In this document: in pieces, positions 14,842-23,634 of the stretch
Position numbering within the stretch: the first letter of the stretch is position 1
Layout of the letters: the number at the start of each line of letters is the position of its first letter
Assembly: GCA_002398105.1 (NCBI GenBank)
Contig: DHCD01000005.1
Location: 1 to 32,988 of the forward strand
Length of the DNA stretch: 32,988 nt
Source of the DNA: Syntrophomonas sp. UBA4911
GTDB taxonomy: Bacteria; Bacillota; Syntrophomonadia; Syntrophomonadales; Syntrophomonadaceae
Direction: 5' to 3'
The notes under the pieces: generated by a model
Told to the model about the DNA's origin: nothing
Seen by the model: only the letters and a program-made list of their open reading frames with translations
Database searches by the model: none
Program-made: the position numbers and the translations under genes

Positions 14842-15829
14842 AGGATTCCTTGGTCCTTATTTGTCTGAAGCTGTAGCAGCCGGTGCTCCTCCGGTTATCT
14901 GGATCCAGGGGGCATCTTGCACAGGGTGTTCAATTTCCTTGTTGAATACGGTTCATCCTGATATTAAAAAAGTTTTGACCGAAGTGATCAGCTTGAGATA
15001 TCATCCCAATATTATGGCAGCTGCCGGTGATCTGGCTCTGCAGGAGATGTACAAAGTAGCCGAGGAGAATGCGGGTAATTTCTTCCTGGTTGTTGAAGGT
15101 GCGGTACCGACCGGTGCTAATGGCGCGTACTGTACGGTAGGTGAGGAAAACGGCCATCATATAACCTTTGAAAAACTGGTTACCGATATCGGCAAAAAAT
15201 CCGCGGCGATATTGTCTTTTGGCACCTGCTCGGCTTTCGGCGGAATTCCTGCTACGCCGCCCAATCCCACTGAGTGTAAGCCGGTTTCCAAGGTGGTTAA
15301 GGATGTTCCGGTTATTAATGTACCCGGCTGTCCGCCTCATCCCGATTGGATGGTAGGAACCATCGCCCATGTATTGCTGTATGGAATTCCTGAGCTCGAC
15401 ACCTTTGGCCGTCCTACCATGTTCTTTGACAAAATCATCCATGATAATTGTCAGAGAAGGCAGTATTTCGACAACGGCATATTTGCCAAGAACTTCGGGG
15501 AAATGGGATGTATGCTGGAACTGGGCTGCAAAGGCCCTATTGCTCATTGTGATGCTACCACCAGGCTGTTTAACGGCGGGGTTAACTGGTGCGTCAAGTG
15601 CGGCAGTGTCTGTATTGGCTGCACTGAACCGCAGTTCCCGGGTTGGCCGATGTATGAGAGAATGGCAGAGATGCCGGTGGGACCTGCAACTTCCGTAACC
15701 GTTGACCAGGTCGGCGGGGTACTGGGTGCCGCTGCCGTATTAGGTATTGGCGGGCACCTGGCAGGTAATGTAGCTACCGGCCGTATTGGCCCCAAAAAGA
15801 ACGAAGAAGAGAAAGAGGGTGACAATTAA
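14771..15829 (+). CDS. hyaA: [NiFe] uptake hydrogenase small subunit
   Basis: A 352-residue precursor. The Tat leader has RRDF at 7-10 and ends near SEAVAAG (about residue 37), so the heterodimer is exported folded. The iron-sulfur part shows CTGCS and later GTCSAFGG and GCPPHP for the proximal cluster, HDNCQRR with GCMLELGCKGP for the distal cluster, and CIGCTEPQFPGWP for the medial cluster. The segment NWCVKCGSVC has Cys274 where classical enzymes have proline (NWP); a cysteine there supports a medial [4Fe-4S] in place of [3Fe-4S], and Cys277 is a further extra cysteine. A hydrophobic C-terminal helix (VGGVLGAAAVLGIGGHLAG) anchors it to the membrane near the cytochrome b. Its stop overlaps the next ATG by one base. 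The symbol follows the Hya convention; hynA or hupS would be equivalent. Confidence 0.95.
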   Translation: MPTKLSRRDFIRLCAGSAAAISMTGFLGPYLSEAVAAGAPPVIWIQGASCTGCSISLLNTVHPDIKKVLTEVISLRYHPNIMAAAGDLALQEMYKVAEENAGNFFLVVEGAVPTGANGAYCTVGEENGHHITFEKLVTDIGKKSAAILSFGTCSAFGGIPATPPNPTECKPVSKVVKDVPVINVPGCPPHPDWMVGTIAHVLLYGIPELDTFGRPTMFFDKIIHDNCQRRQYFDNGIFAKNFGEMGCMLELGCKGPIAHCDATTRLFNGGVNWCVKCGSVCIGCTEPQFPGWPMYERMAEMPVGPATSVTVDQVGGVLGAAAVLGIGGHLAGNVATGRIGPKKNEEEKEGDN

Positions 15830-17298
15830 TGGCCAAGGTTGTTGTCGATCCCGTAACCCGTATTGAAGGCCACTTGAAGCTGGAGGTCGAAATAGACGGC
15901 GGTGTGGTAAAAGATGCCTGGACCAGTGGAACCCTATGGCGGGGATTTGAAAAAATTATGCAGGGCAGAGACCCCCGCGATGCTGAGCAGATAGTGCAGA
16001 GAATTTGCGGCGTTTGCCCCACTTCCCATGCTACTGCGGGTATTTTGGCACTGGACGATGCATTTGGCATTGAACCGCCACCCAATGGAAGGATAATAAG
16101 AAACCTGATTCTCGGTTCCAATTTTATTCAGTCGCATATATTGCATTTTTTCCATCTGGCCGCCTTGGATTATGTCGATGTGGAACGGGTGAAAAGCATC
16201 AATGTAAATATACCTCCTTTTAAACCCAGGTATAATACTCCTTTCAATTTGCCGGATGATATCAATGAATTTGCTGCCAGCTGTTATCTGGATGCTCTGG
16301 TGGCACGCCGCAAAGCCCAGGAAGCCTTGGCTATTTGGGGAGGCAAGATGCCCCATGTCCAGTCCATAGTTCCAGGCGGAGTCTCTGAAGTTCCGGATGC
16401 CCAGAAAGTTTTCGAATACATCACCCGCATAGATGAACTTATTGATTTTATTGAAAATAAATATATACCGGTGGTTCAGGCAGTAGCCCAATATTTCCCG
16501 GAAGACTTCAATATTGGTATCGGCTGCAAGAATATGATGGCCTACGGCGGCTTCCCGCTGGAAGAGGGTAAAGATCATGTTAAAAAGGATAAGTTCTTCC
16601 CATCAGGCATCTATCTGCGAGGACAGGATCTGTCTTTTGACCCTAAGAATATAGCTGAAGAGGTAAAATACTCCTGGTATGAAGATGATACCGGCGGACA
16701 AACTCCGGACGTAGCTGTTATTACCGCCGCTCCCGAAAAGAAGGGCGCCTATTCCTGGATGAAATCTCCCCGTTATAACGGCAACCCCATGGAAGTCGGC
16801 CCTCTGGCCAGAATGTGGGTCATGAAGCAGAAAGATGTGCGGGGACTGGGCGACAAGGCCTTTTCTGTATTGGGAAGACATTTTGCCCGGGCAGTCGAAT
16901 GCAAGCTGGTGGCTCATGAACTGAAAAAATGGGTTCTGGAGCTTAAGCCCGGTGAACCGGTTTGTAATCCCCATAAAGTTCCCAAGGGCAGTGAAGTCGT
17001 AGGCATGGGTCTCACTGAAGCTCCTCGTGGCGCTCTGGGACACTGGCACAAGATCAGCAGCGATGGCCGGACCGCCGTCTATAATGCAGTAGTGCCAACT
17101 ACCTTTAATGCTTCACCTCGAGATGAAAGAGATGTTCAGGGACCCATGGAGCAGGCAATAATCGGTACTCCGGTACAGGATATTAATAGTCCGGTGGAAC
17201 TGGTCAAAATAGTAAGGTCTTTTGACCCCTGCTTTGGCTGCGCCATCCACATTCTGACTCCTGACAAAAGAACTATCAGCCAGTTCGCTATCAACTAG
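15829..17298 (+). CDS. hyaB: [NiFe] uptake hydrogenase large subunit
   Basis: A 489-residue catalytic subunit. The N-terminal nickel ligands lie in RICGVCPTSHA (Cys60 and Cys63) and the C-terminal pair in DPCFGCAIH (Cys468 and Cys471). The maturation protease would cut after His474 and remove the 15-residue tail ILTPDKRTISQFAIN. All four ligands are cysteine, so this is not a selenoenzyme. DPVTRIEGHL near the start and the APRGALGHW segment are further family marks. It oxidises H2 at the Ni-Fe(CN)2CO centre outside the membrane as a partner of the small subunit. It overlaps the small-subunit stop by one base and is followed 8 nt later by the cytochrome b gene. Confidence 0.97.
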   Translation: MAKVVVDPVTRIEGHLKLEVEIDGGVVKDAWTSGTLWRGFEKIMQGRDPRDAEQIVQRICGVCPTSHATAGILALDDAFGIEPPPNGRIIRNLILGSNFIQSHILHFFHLAALDYVDVERVKSINVNIPPFKPRYNTPFNLPDDINEFAASCYLDALVARRKAQEALAIWGGKMPHVQSIVPGGVSEVPDAQKVFEYITRIDELIDFIENKYIPVVQAVAQYFPEDFNIGIGCKNMMAYGGFPLEEGKDHVKKDKFFPSGIYLRGQDLSFDPKNIAEEVKYSWYEDDTGGQTPDVAVITAAPEKKGAYSWMKSPRYNGNPMEVGPLARMWVMKQKDVRGLGDKAFSVLGRHFARAVECKLVAHELKKWVLELKPGEPVCNPHKVPKGSEVVGMGLTEAPRGALGHWHKISSDGRTAVYNAVVPTTFNASPRDERDVQGPMEQAIIGTPVQDINSPVELVKIVRSFDPCFGCAIHILTPDKRTISQFAIN

Positions 17299-17306
17299 GG
17301 GGTGAA

Positions 17307-17954
17307 ATGATGGTAAAACAGATGGAGGATAGGCATTCTGTCTGGATCCGGTTTTGTCACTGGACGAATATGATTGCCATAACCCTATTGATTTTAACCG
17401 GATACTACATTCATGCTCCCCATGCTTTCAGGTTGTTCAGCAATATGGACACTCCGCGCACCCTTCATTTTGCTATGGCTTATGTATTGTGCTTCGGGGT
17501 GGTATTGCGGGTGTACTATGCTATTGCAGCCAAAGATGCCAAGAATATCGTTTTTAGTTTAAAAGAGGATACCCCTAAGTTTCCCAGTATGATAAAGTAT
17601 TATCTCTTCATGGCTGACAGCCACCCTTATTATGGCAAGTATAACCCGGGGCAGAAAATGATGTATACTGGATGGCTGTTCATGGCTCTTATCCAGATCA
17701 TCACCGGGTTTATACTTTACAAACCTGATATGTTTATGGCCCTGGGCGGCTTCCTGGGGGGGTACTTAGCCGTCCGCCTGATTCATTATATAGTAACCTG
17801 GCTGTTTGTACTTTCCGTGCTGGCTCATGTATATCTTGATATTTCCGAAGGTATACCGGTATTAAAATCCATGTTTACCGGCAAAATCCCCGCCGATTTT
17901 GATCATGGTACCCATGAAGAGGAAGTCAAGGCTGATGGCGGAGTCAGTGCTTAA
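17307..17954 (+). CDS. cybH: Ni/Fe-hydrogenase b-type cytochrome subunit
   Basis: A 215-residue membrane protein with four hydrophobic helices, beginning with RFCHWTNMIAITLLILTGYYIH, whose histidines are typical haem ligands. Further histidines lie in TLHFAMAY and in the last helices (RLIHYIVTWLFVLSVLAHVY). It anchors the hydrogenase and passes electrons from the small subunit to quinone, coupling H2 oxidation to the membrane pool. GGGGGTGA precedes the ATG. The C-terminal 25 residues are polar and face the cytoplasm. It is also called HyaC or HupC. Confidence 0.95.
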   Translation: MMVKQMEDRHSVWIRFCHWTNMIAITLLILTGYYIHAPHAFRLFSNMDTPRTLHFAMAYVLCFGVVLRVYYAIAAKDAKNIVFSLKEDTPKFPSMIKYYLFMADSHPYYGKYNPGQKMMYTGWLFMALIQIITGFILYKPDMFMALGGFLGGYLAVRLIHYIVTWLFVLSVLAHVYLDISEGIPVLKSMFTGKIPADFDHGTHEEEVKADGGVSA

Positions 17955-17973
17955 AGGGACAGGGGGCTATGGA

Positions 17974-18441
17974 TTGAAAAAAATCATGGTTGTAGGTATA
18001 GGTAACCTGATCATGCAAGATGATGGTGCAGGTGTGCATGTAGTTAATTGCCTGAGTGAGATGGATATTCCTGCCGAAGTGGAATTAATTGATGGCGGTA
18101 CCTACAGCTATGACCTGGTGGATTTTTTTTGCCAGGGGGATACTATTATTGTTATTGATGCCATGCAGGCTGGGGGAGAGCCAGGTACCATTTACCGGGC
18201 TCCCCTGGAGCAGCTTGGCCTGCAGTTTGATTCTGCCCTGATCTCGGTGCATGATTTGGGGTTTGTGCAGGCGGCCCAGCATGTTAATATGCTGGGCCAC
18301 TATCCTCAAATTTTGGTTTATGGCATTGAGCCTAAAACCCTGGGTCTGGGGCTTGAGCTTTCTCCGGAAATCGCCGCCCAGGTACCAAAAGTAGCAGAGC
18401 TTATAAAGAAAGACATTGACCGTTTGCTGGAGATGCTTTGA
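17974..18441 (+). CDS. hyaD: Hydrogenase maturation endopeptidase (HyaD/HybD family)
   Basis: A 155-residue protease that removes the C-terminal tail of the large subunit after nickel insertion. Family motifs are VVGIGNLIMQDDGAGVH, with the first metal-sensing acidic residue, then IDGGTYSYDL, VIDAM and SVHDLGF, giving the Glu/Asp/His set that probes nickel. The start is TTG at 17974 because AGGGGG lies 7 nt upstream and the protein then begins LKKIMVVGIGN as in relatives. Longer in-frame ATG starts (17899, 17935) overlap the cytochrome gene and add unrelated sequence. It forms one operon with the structural genes. Confidence 0.93.
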   Translation: MKKIMVVGIGNLIMQDDGAGVHVVNCLSEMDIPAEVELIDGGTYSYDLVDFFCQGDTIIVIDAMQAGGEPGTIYRAPLEQLGLQFDSALISVHDLGFVQAAQHVNMLGHYPQILVYGIEPKTLGLGLELSPEIAAQVPKVAELIKKDIDRLLEML

Positions 18442-18455
18442 TGAACAAAGGGAAC

Positions 18456-18513
18456 AAGGGGATGTTCTTTTTGTTGCCTTACTGTGTTAAGCAAGCAAAA
18501 GGAACGTCCCCTT
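18456..18513. repeat. REP-like palindrome inside the hydrogenase operon
   Basis: AAGGGGATGTTCTTTTTG (18456-18473) and CAAAAGGAACGTCCCCTT (18496-18513) form an 18-bp stem with two G-T wobbles and a 22-nt loop. Interspersed palindromes of the AAAAGGAACGTCCCC kind are, to my knowledge, common in Clostridia genomes. There is no T-run, so it is more likely an inserted repeat or an mRNA-stability hairpin than a terminator. It separates hyaD from hypF. Confidence 0.7.
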
Positions 18514-18542
18514 AGACCCGGTTCCTTCTAAAAGGTGAAATA

Positions 18543-20813
18543 ATGCTAGAAGCAGCAGCTGGATACAGAATAAAAATCACCGGTATAGTACAGGGAGTTG
18601 GATTCAGGCCCCATGTATACCGTCTAGCCACCGAGTATGGCCTGAAGGGGTGGGTGCTTAACGCTTCCACCGGAGTGTATATAGAAGTTGAAGGCGATGA
18701 GGATAAGGTGGAGGCATTTACCCGCCGTCTGGTGGATGACCCACCACCCTTGGCTATGATTCGCAGTTGCTCCATAGAGAATATAGGATTCCAGGGCTTT
18801 AAGGAATTTACCATTCATGCCAGCACCGAAGAAAGTGCTAAGACTGCTATGATTTCCCCTGATATCGCTATCTGCGAAGATTGCAAGCGAGAGGTCAGGG
18901 ACCCTGCCGACCGGCGTTATGGATATCCCTTTACCAACTGCACCAACTGCGGGCCTCGTTTTACCATTATTAAAGACGTTCCCTATGACCGGGCCCAAAC
19001 TACGATGGCAGATTTCCCTATGTGTCCGGAGTGCCGCCAGGAATATGAGAATCCTTTGCACCGCCGTTTTCATGCTCAGCCCAATGCCTGCCCGGTATGT
19101 GGCCCCCATGCCACTCTTCTGGATAATAAGGGGCAGGTGCTTGATAATCCGACCGTGGAAATCTTAAAAGCCGGCTATATTGTAGCGGTTAAAGGCCTGG
19201 GGGGGTTTCATCTGGCTGCTGCCGCCAGGAATAAAACGGCGGTCAAGGCTTTGCGGGTAAGAAAGCGCCGCGATGCCAAGCCCTTTGCGGTAATGGCCCG
19301 GGATCTCAAAACGGCGCACCAATACGCTTGGATAAGCCCGGCGGAGGAAAGCTGGCTGAGTTCTCCCCAGGCTCCTATCGTAATACTTACCAGCAGGCAG
19401 CATCCGGAATTGGATATGAACCTGATTCATCCCGGGTTAAATACCCTGGGAGTTATGCTCCCTTATACTCCGCTGCATTATCTCCTGTTTGATGATGATC
19501 TTGATCTTTTGATTATGACCAGTGCCAATATAAGTGATGAGCCGCTTATAACCACTAATGAGGAAGCATTGAATAAACTGGCTGCCATAGCCGACTATTT
19601 TCTGATTCACAATCGGGATATATACAACCCCTGTGATGATTCGGTGATGAAGGTAAGTAAAAACCATACCCCGCATTATTTCCGCCGGGCCCGCGGCTTT
19701 GTCCCTCTGGGAATTCCCATCCCCGAGCGTCCTCAGTCCGTACTGGCAGTGGGAGGAGAAATGAAAAACACCTTCTGTATTACCAGAGCGGGAGAAGCAT
19801 TTTTAAGCCAGCACTGGGGAGATTTGAACCATTATCTGAACTATAAAAATTTCCTCAATGGGATAGAACGCTTCCAAAAAATGCTGGATGTACGGCCGCA
19901 GATTATTGCCCACGATCTGCACCTCGATTATCAAAGTACCCGTTGGGCCAAGGAACAGAAGGGGCTGAAAAAAATAGCGGTTCAGCATCACCATGCCCAC
20001 ATGGCGGCGGTTATGGCGGAAAACGCACTTGCCGGAGAGACCCTGGGTTTGATATGTGATGGCACTGGATGGGGAACCGACGGCGCCGTCTGGGGATGCG
20101 AAATACTGCAGGGAGACTACCGCAGTTTTGAGCGCCGGGGGCATCTGCACTACCTGCCTCTGCCCGGGGGAGATGTTACCGCCCAAAAACCTTACCGTAT
20201 GGCTATGGTATATCTTATTGCCGCCCTGGGCGAAAGCCGGGCCCGAAAAGCGGCTGCCAAATATCTGCCGGAGCTTAAAGATGAGGAAAGCGATTTGCTG
20301 CTCAATCGTTTGGCCGGAGGCAAGGAAATTATGACTTCGTCCTGCGGCCGGCTCTTTGATGCGGTGGGCGCGCTTCTCAATGTATGTGCCGTCAACCGCT
20401 ATGAAGGACAGGCGGCGATTGAACTGGAGGCAGCAGCCGGGCTTAAGGCGGATGGCTATTACAATTATGATATCGTAAGAGAGCAGGGAATGTGGATTAT
20501 GAACCCTCTCCCTATGTGGCCGGCACTGCTGGCGGATATGGAAAAGGACCTGCCGATGAAGGCCATTGCTTATAGATTTCACCAGACCGTAATCCGGATG
20601 TTTCTGGAGACGCTGAGAAGGGTGCGCGATGACACAGGATTAAACCGGGTCGTTTTAAGCGGCGGAGTGTTTCATAATGATATTATTTCCAGCGGTCTGC
20701 TAGAATTCCTGGAGGCCAGCGGATTTGAAGTTTATTATCACCAGCAGGTGCCGCCGGGTGATGGGGGCATAGCGCTGGGTCAGGCCGTAATAGCAAGCGA
20801 GGTGATTGACTGA
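18543..20813 (+). CDS. hypF: Carbamoyltransferase HypF (cyanide-ligand synthesis)
   Basis: A 756-residue multidomain protein. First is an acylphosphatase domain (IVQGVGFRPHVYRLA, about residues 12-100). Next are two zinc-finger modules (CEDCKREV..., CTNCGPRF, CPECRQEY, CPVCGPH, about 107-185), then a YrdC/Sua5-like domain (KGLGGFHLAA and KRRDAKPFAVM, about 200-385). Last is a Kae1-like domain with HHHAHMAAVMAE (near 482) and VLSGGVFHN. It turns carbamoyl phosphate and ATP into carbamoyl-adenylate and transfers the carbamoyl group to the C-terminal cysteine of HypE. AAAGGTGA precedes the ATG. It follows the palindromic hairpin and overlaps hypC by one base. Confidence 0.97.
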   Translation: MLEAAAGYRIKITGIVQGVGFRPHVYRLATEYGLKGWVLNASTGVYIEVEGDEDKVEAFTRRLVDDPPPLAMIRSCSIENIGFQGFKEFTIHASTEESAKTAMISPDIAICEDCKREVRDPADRRYGYPFTNCTNCGPRFTIIKDVPYDRAQTTMADFPMCPECRQEYENPLHRRFHAQPNACPVCGPHATLLDNKGQVLDNPTVEILKAGYIVAVKGLGGFHLAAAARNKTAVKALRVRKRRDAKPFAVMARDLKTAHQYAWISPAEESWLSSPQAPIVILTSRQHPELDMNLIHPGLNTLGVMLPYTPLHYLLFDDDLDLLIMTSANISDEPLITTNEEALNKLAAIADYFLIHNRDIYNPCDDSVMKVSKNHTPHYFRRARGFVPLGIPIPERPQSVLAVGGEMKNTFCITRAGEAFLSQHWGDLNHYLNYKNFLNGIERFQKMLDVRPQIIAHDLHLDYQSTRWAKEQKGLKKIAVQHHHAHMAAVMAENALAGETLGLICDGTGWGTDGAVWGCEILQGDYRSFERRGHLHYLPLPGGDVTAQKPYRMAMVYLIAALGESRARKAAAKYLPELKDEESDLLLNRLAGGKEIMTSSCGRLFDAVGALLNVCAVNRYEGQAAIELEAAAGLKADGYYNYDIVREQGMWIMNPLPMWPALLADMEKDLPMKAIAYRFHQTVIRMFLETLRRVRDDTGLNRVVLSGGVFHNDIISSGLLEFLEASGFEVYYHQQVPPGDGGIALGQAVIASEVID

Positions 20814-21031
20814 TGTGTCTGGGAGTTCCAGCCCAAATCCTTAAAATATTGGATGAGCAGATGGCCCGGGTAGATGTTGACGGCAATCAGGTCGACATCA
20901 GCATCCAGCTGGTCCCGGATGTAAAAACCGGTGATTATGTCCTGGTGCATGCCGGTTTTGCCATGGATATCATTGATGCCGGTGTTGCCGATGAGACCAT
21001 GAAATTGCTTAAGGAGTTGCAGTCCAGTTGA
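20813..21031 (+). CDS. hypC: Hydrogenase assembly chaperone HypC
   Basis: A 72-residue chaperone starting MCLGVPAQI. Cys2, exposed after removal of Met1, is the essential residue that binds iron together with HypD and later contacts the large-subunit precursor. The conserved GDYVLVHAGFA motif follows. The size is typical. The start overlaps the hypF stop, and the hypD TTG start overlaps this stop (TTGA), so the three are translationally coupled. Confidence 0.95.
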   Translation: MCLGVPAQILKILDEQMARVDVDGNQVDISIQLVPDVKTGDYVLVHAGFAMDIIDAGVADETMKLLKELQSS

Positions 21032-22101
21032 ATTTAAATAATGATAATAAATATGTCAGCTCCCTGCTGCAGGATATTCAATCTGAATCCCGGGATATTG
21101 CCCTGATGGAAGTCTGCGGAACCCATACCATGGCTATCGCTAAAAGTGGAATCCGTAATCTGATGCCGGGTAACCTGAAATTGTTATCAGGTCCGGGCTG
21201 TCCGGTCTGTGTAACCGCCCAGGGTGATATAGATGCAGTTATTGACCTGGCGGAGAGGCCGGGCATCACCCTGGTTACCTTCGGCGATATGATGCGGGTG
21301 CCGGGCAACAACAGCTCTTTGCAGGAGGCGCGCAGCCGGGGGGCAGATGTACGGGTGGCTTATTCGCCTCTGGATGCTCTGGCTATAGCCCGGCAGAACC
21401 GGCGATTGGAGGTAGTATTTCTGGGTATCGGCTTTGAAACTACAGCTCCGGTCGTGGCTGTTACCGTCGAGCAGGCCAGACGGGAAGGGTTGAAAAACTT
21501 CTCCGTTTTTTCATTACACAAGGCGGTCCCTCCAGCCTTGGAGGTTATCTTCGCCGACCCTGCCATTAAAGTGGATGGCTTGATCTGTCCCGGGCATGTT
21601 TCTATTGTGATAGGTTTGAAGCCCTATCTCAGCCTGGCGGTAAAATACCACCAGCCCTGTGTAGTAACCGGCTTTGAGACCAGGGATATTCTTGAAGGGA
21701 TTGTAATGCTGCTGCAGCAGATTCGTAAAGGTGAAGCTCAGGCTCAGATCCAATATAAACGGGTGGTAAAACCGGAAGGGAATCGGGTGGCCCAGGAGAC
21801 AATAAAACGGGTTTTTAGGCCCGTAGGAGCCCGCTGGCGGGGATTGGGCTTTATTGAAAACAGCGGCCTGGAATTTAACCGTGAATATGAAGACTGGGAC
21901 GCCCGGCGTAAGTTCGATATACCTGAGTATGAAGATATACCGATAAAAGGCTGCGCCTGCGGACAGGTCCTGAGGGGCAGGATTACTCCACCTGCCTGCC
22001 CTCTGTTTGGCCAACCCTGTACCCCCCTAAATCCGGTTGGTCCCTGTATGGTCTCTCATGAAGGAGCCTGCGCCGCTTATTATCGCTACCGAATAACCTG
22101 A
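21028..22101 (+). CDS. hypD: Fe(CN)2CO assembly protein HypD
   Basis: A 357-residue iron-sulfur scaffold on which HypC and HypD assemble the Fe(CN)2CO unit. Visible motifs are EVCGTHT near residue 30 (catalytic Cys), GPGCPVCVT near 58-61 (thiol pair), GFETTAP, and the C-terminal [4Fe-4S] cysteine set CACGQVLRG...CPLFGQPC. The TTG start at 21028 overlaps the hypC stop; the upstream AAGGAG (21011-21016) within hypC can serve as ribosome-binding site. It is followed 85 nt later by hypE. Confidence 0.95.
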   Translation: MNLNNDNKYVSSLLQDIQSESRDIALMEVCGTHTMAIAKSGIRNLMPGNLKLLSGPGCPVCVTAQGDIDAVIDLAERPGITLVTFGDMMRVPGNNSSLQEARSRGADVRVAYSPLDALAIARQNRRLEVVFLGIGFETTAPVVAVTVEQARREGLKNFSVFSLHKAVPPALEVIFADPAIKVDGLICPGHVSIVIGLKPYLSLAVKYHQPCVVTGFETRDILEGIVMLLQQIRKGEAQAQIQYKRVVKPEGNRVAQETIKRVFRPVGARWRGLGFIENSGLEFNREYEDWDARRKFDIPEYEDIPIKGCACGQVLRGRITPPACPLFGQPCTPLNPVGPCMVSHEGACAAYYRYRIT

Positions 22102-22186
22102 GAGGGCCCTTTTAAATGCGGAAAAAGCGGAGAGGGAAAAGTTTGTCACGTCTCATTCAGCATCGTGCAAAGGGAGGAAATATTTA

Positions 22187-23197
22187 ATGAAAGCGGAGCG
22201 AATATTAATGGCTCACGGCAGTGGCGGCTTAATGAGTCAGCAGTTGATCGACGAGATTTTTAAAGCCGCCTGGAGCAATGAATATCTGGAGAGCATGCTG
22301 GACGGTGCTCTGCTTGATCTGCCTGCGGGCCGGATAGCTATGTCGACCGACTCTTTTGTCATTACCCCCATATTTTTCCCCGGAGGAGATATAGGCAAGC
22401 TTTCCATCTGCGGCACAATTAATGACCTGGTAGCCTGCGGAGCCCGCCCCCTTTACCTCTCGGTGGCTATGATTATTGAAGAAGGCCTGCCCCTGGCTGA
22501 TTTACGCCGGATTGCAGCTTCTATGGCGCAAACGGCTGCCTTGGCCGGGGTCAAATTAGTAACCGGTGACACCAAAGTGGTGGAAAAGGGAAGTGCCGAT
22601 GGCATTTTTATAAACACCACCGGTATCGGGCTGATACCCGCAGGGATTGATTACCGCCCGCAGCAGATCCGGGAAGGCGACCATATTATAGTAACCGGGA
22701 CTATGGGTGACCATGGCCTGAGTATCTTGGCTCAGCGTGAAGGCCTGCGGTTTTCCACCCCGGTAAGCAGTGACTGTGCCCCGCTCTATGCTATAGGCCG
22801 GAAACTGGCGCCATATAAGGCTGATATCCGCTGTATGCGGGATCCCACCCGGGGCGGACTGGCCACCGTTTTGAACGAGATAGCCGTCCAATCCAACCTG
22901 GGTATAATAGTACGGGATAAAGATATCCCGGTTTCCCCGGTGGTTCGAGGCGCCTGTGACATGTTGGGAATGGATCCCCTTTATATGGCCAATGAAGGTA
23001 AAATGGTGATATTTACCGCTCCGGAAAAATCTGCTGCTGTGCTGGAAACTTTGCACAGTATTGCCGAATGCCAGGCAGCAGCCATAATCGGTGAATTGAG
23101 AGCCCAACCGGCAGGACTGGTTCTGATTACAACCGAACTGGGAGCTGAACGGATACTGGCTACCCTGGAGGGAGAACATGTTCCCCGCATCTGCTGA
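22187..23197 (+). CDS. hypE: Hydrogenase maturation protein HypE
   Basis: A 336-residue PurM/AIR-synthase-like ATPase. The N-terminus has MAHGSGGLMSQQLIDEI, then STDSFVI and GTINDLVACGA, with VTGDTKVV and CMRDPTRGGL in the ATP-binding part. It ends in HVPRIC, the conserved C-terminal cysteine that HypF carbamoylates and HypE dehydrates to a thiocyanate, donating cyanide to the HypCD iron. GGGAGGAAATATTTA precedes the ATG. It is the last gene of the maturation run, so all six hyp genes are present in the window. Confidence 0.97.
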   Translation: MKAERILMAHGSGGLMSQQLIDEIFKAAWSNEYLESMLDGALLDLPAGRIAMSTDSFVITPIFFPGGDIGKLSICGTINDLVACGARPLYLSVAMIIEEGLPLADLRRIAASMAQTAALAGVKLVTGDTKVVEKGSADGIFINTTGIGLIPAGIDYRPQQIREGDHIIVTGTMGDHGLSILAQREGLRFSTPVSSDCAPLYAIGRKLAPYKADIRCMRDPTRGGLATVLNEIAVQSNLGIIVRDKDIPVSPVVRGACDMLGMDPLYMANEGKMVIFTAPEKSAAVLETLHSIAECQAAAIIGELRAQPAGLVLITTELGAERILATLEGEHVPRIC

Positions 23198-23330
23198 TAA
23201 CATATCAGGAGAAGTTGGCTTCTAATCTGATGAAGTCAGTCTAAAAGAATACTATCAGTCAAACCAATAGGGCAGGAATGAGAATTCAGTTGTCGAAGTT
23301 ATCCCTAAACCCATAATGAGGTGAGTAAAT

Positions 23331-23621
23331 TTGCAGCTTATAGCAATAGAAAACTTTCGTATGGTGGATCGTAATAAAGCAGCGGGAGCAGCCCGATTTC
23401 ATGAGGGCCAGACCGACGCTGCGGTGGAGCTTATTTTTTATTTGCAGAGCAATTATTGCGTAACCATTAAGGTTGGGCGTCATGACAAAACTTTTTCCCA
23501 GGAAAAATTGGAGGAATTTGTCTGCGAGAATCGGATGCAACTCAAGCAAATGGTTGCGCCTATGATACCGCCAGCCCGTGCAGACGCCCGCAAAGATTGG
23601 ATGGAACAATACCGGGAATAG
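23331..23621 (+). CDS. Hypothetical protein (96 aa)
   Basis: A small soluble protein that I cannot place in a family. It starts at TTG with GAGGTGAG 6-8 nt upstream, good evidence of translation. The composition is mixed, with a predicted strand-rich middle (AAVELIFYLQSNYCVTIKVG) and a basic, proline-containing C-terminus. It follows hypE by 133 nt and could be read from the same transcript, but no hydrogenase link is visible in its sequence. Confidence 0.65.
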   Translation: MQLIAIENFRMVDRNKAAGAARFHEGQTDAAVELIFYLQSNYCVTIKVGRHDKTFSQEKLEEFVCENRMQLKQMVAPMIPPARADARKDWMEQYRE

Positions 23622-23634
23622 GGCTTTGAGTTAT

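Noticed and set aside
15829..17298. Possible selenocysteine in the hydrogenase large subunit
   Set aside because: Both ligand motifs are encoded by ordinary Cys codons and no in-frame TGA is present.
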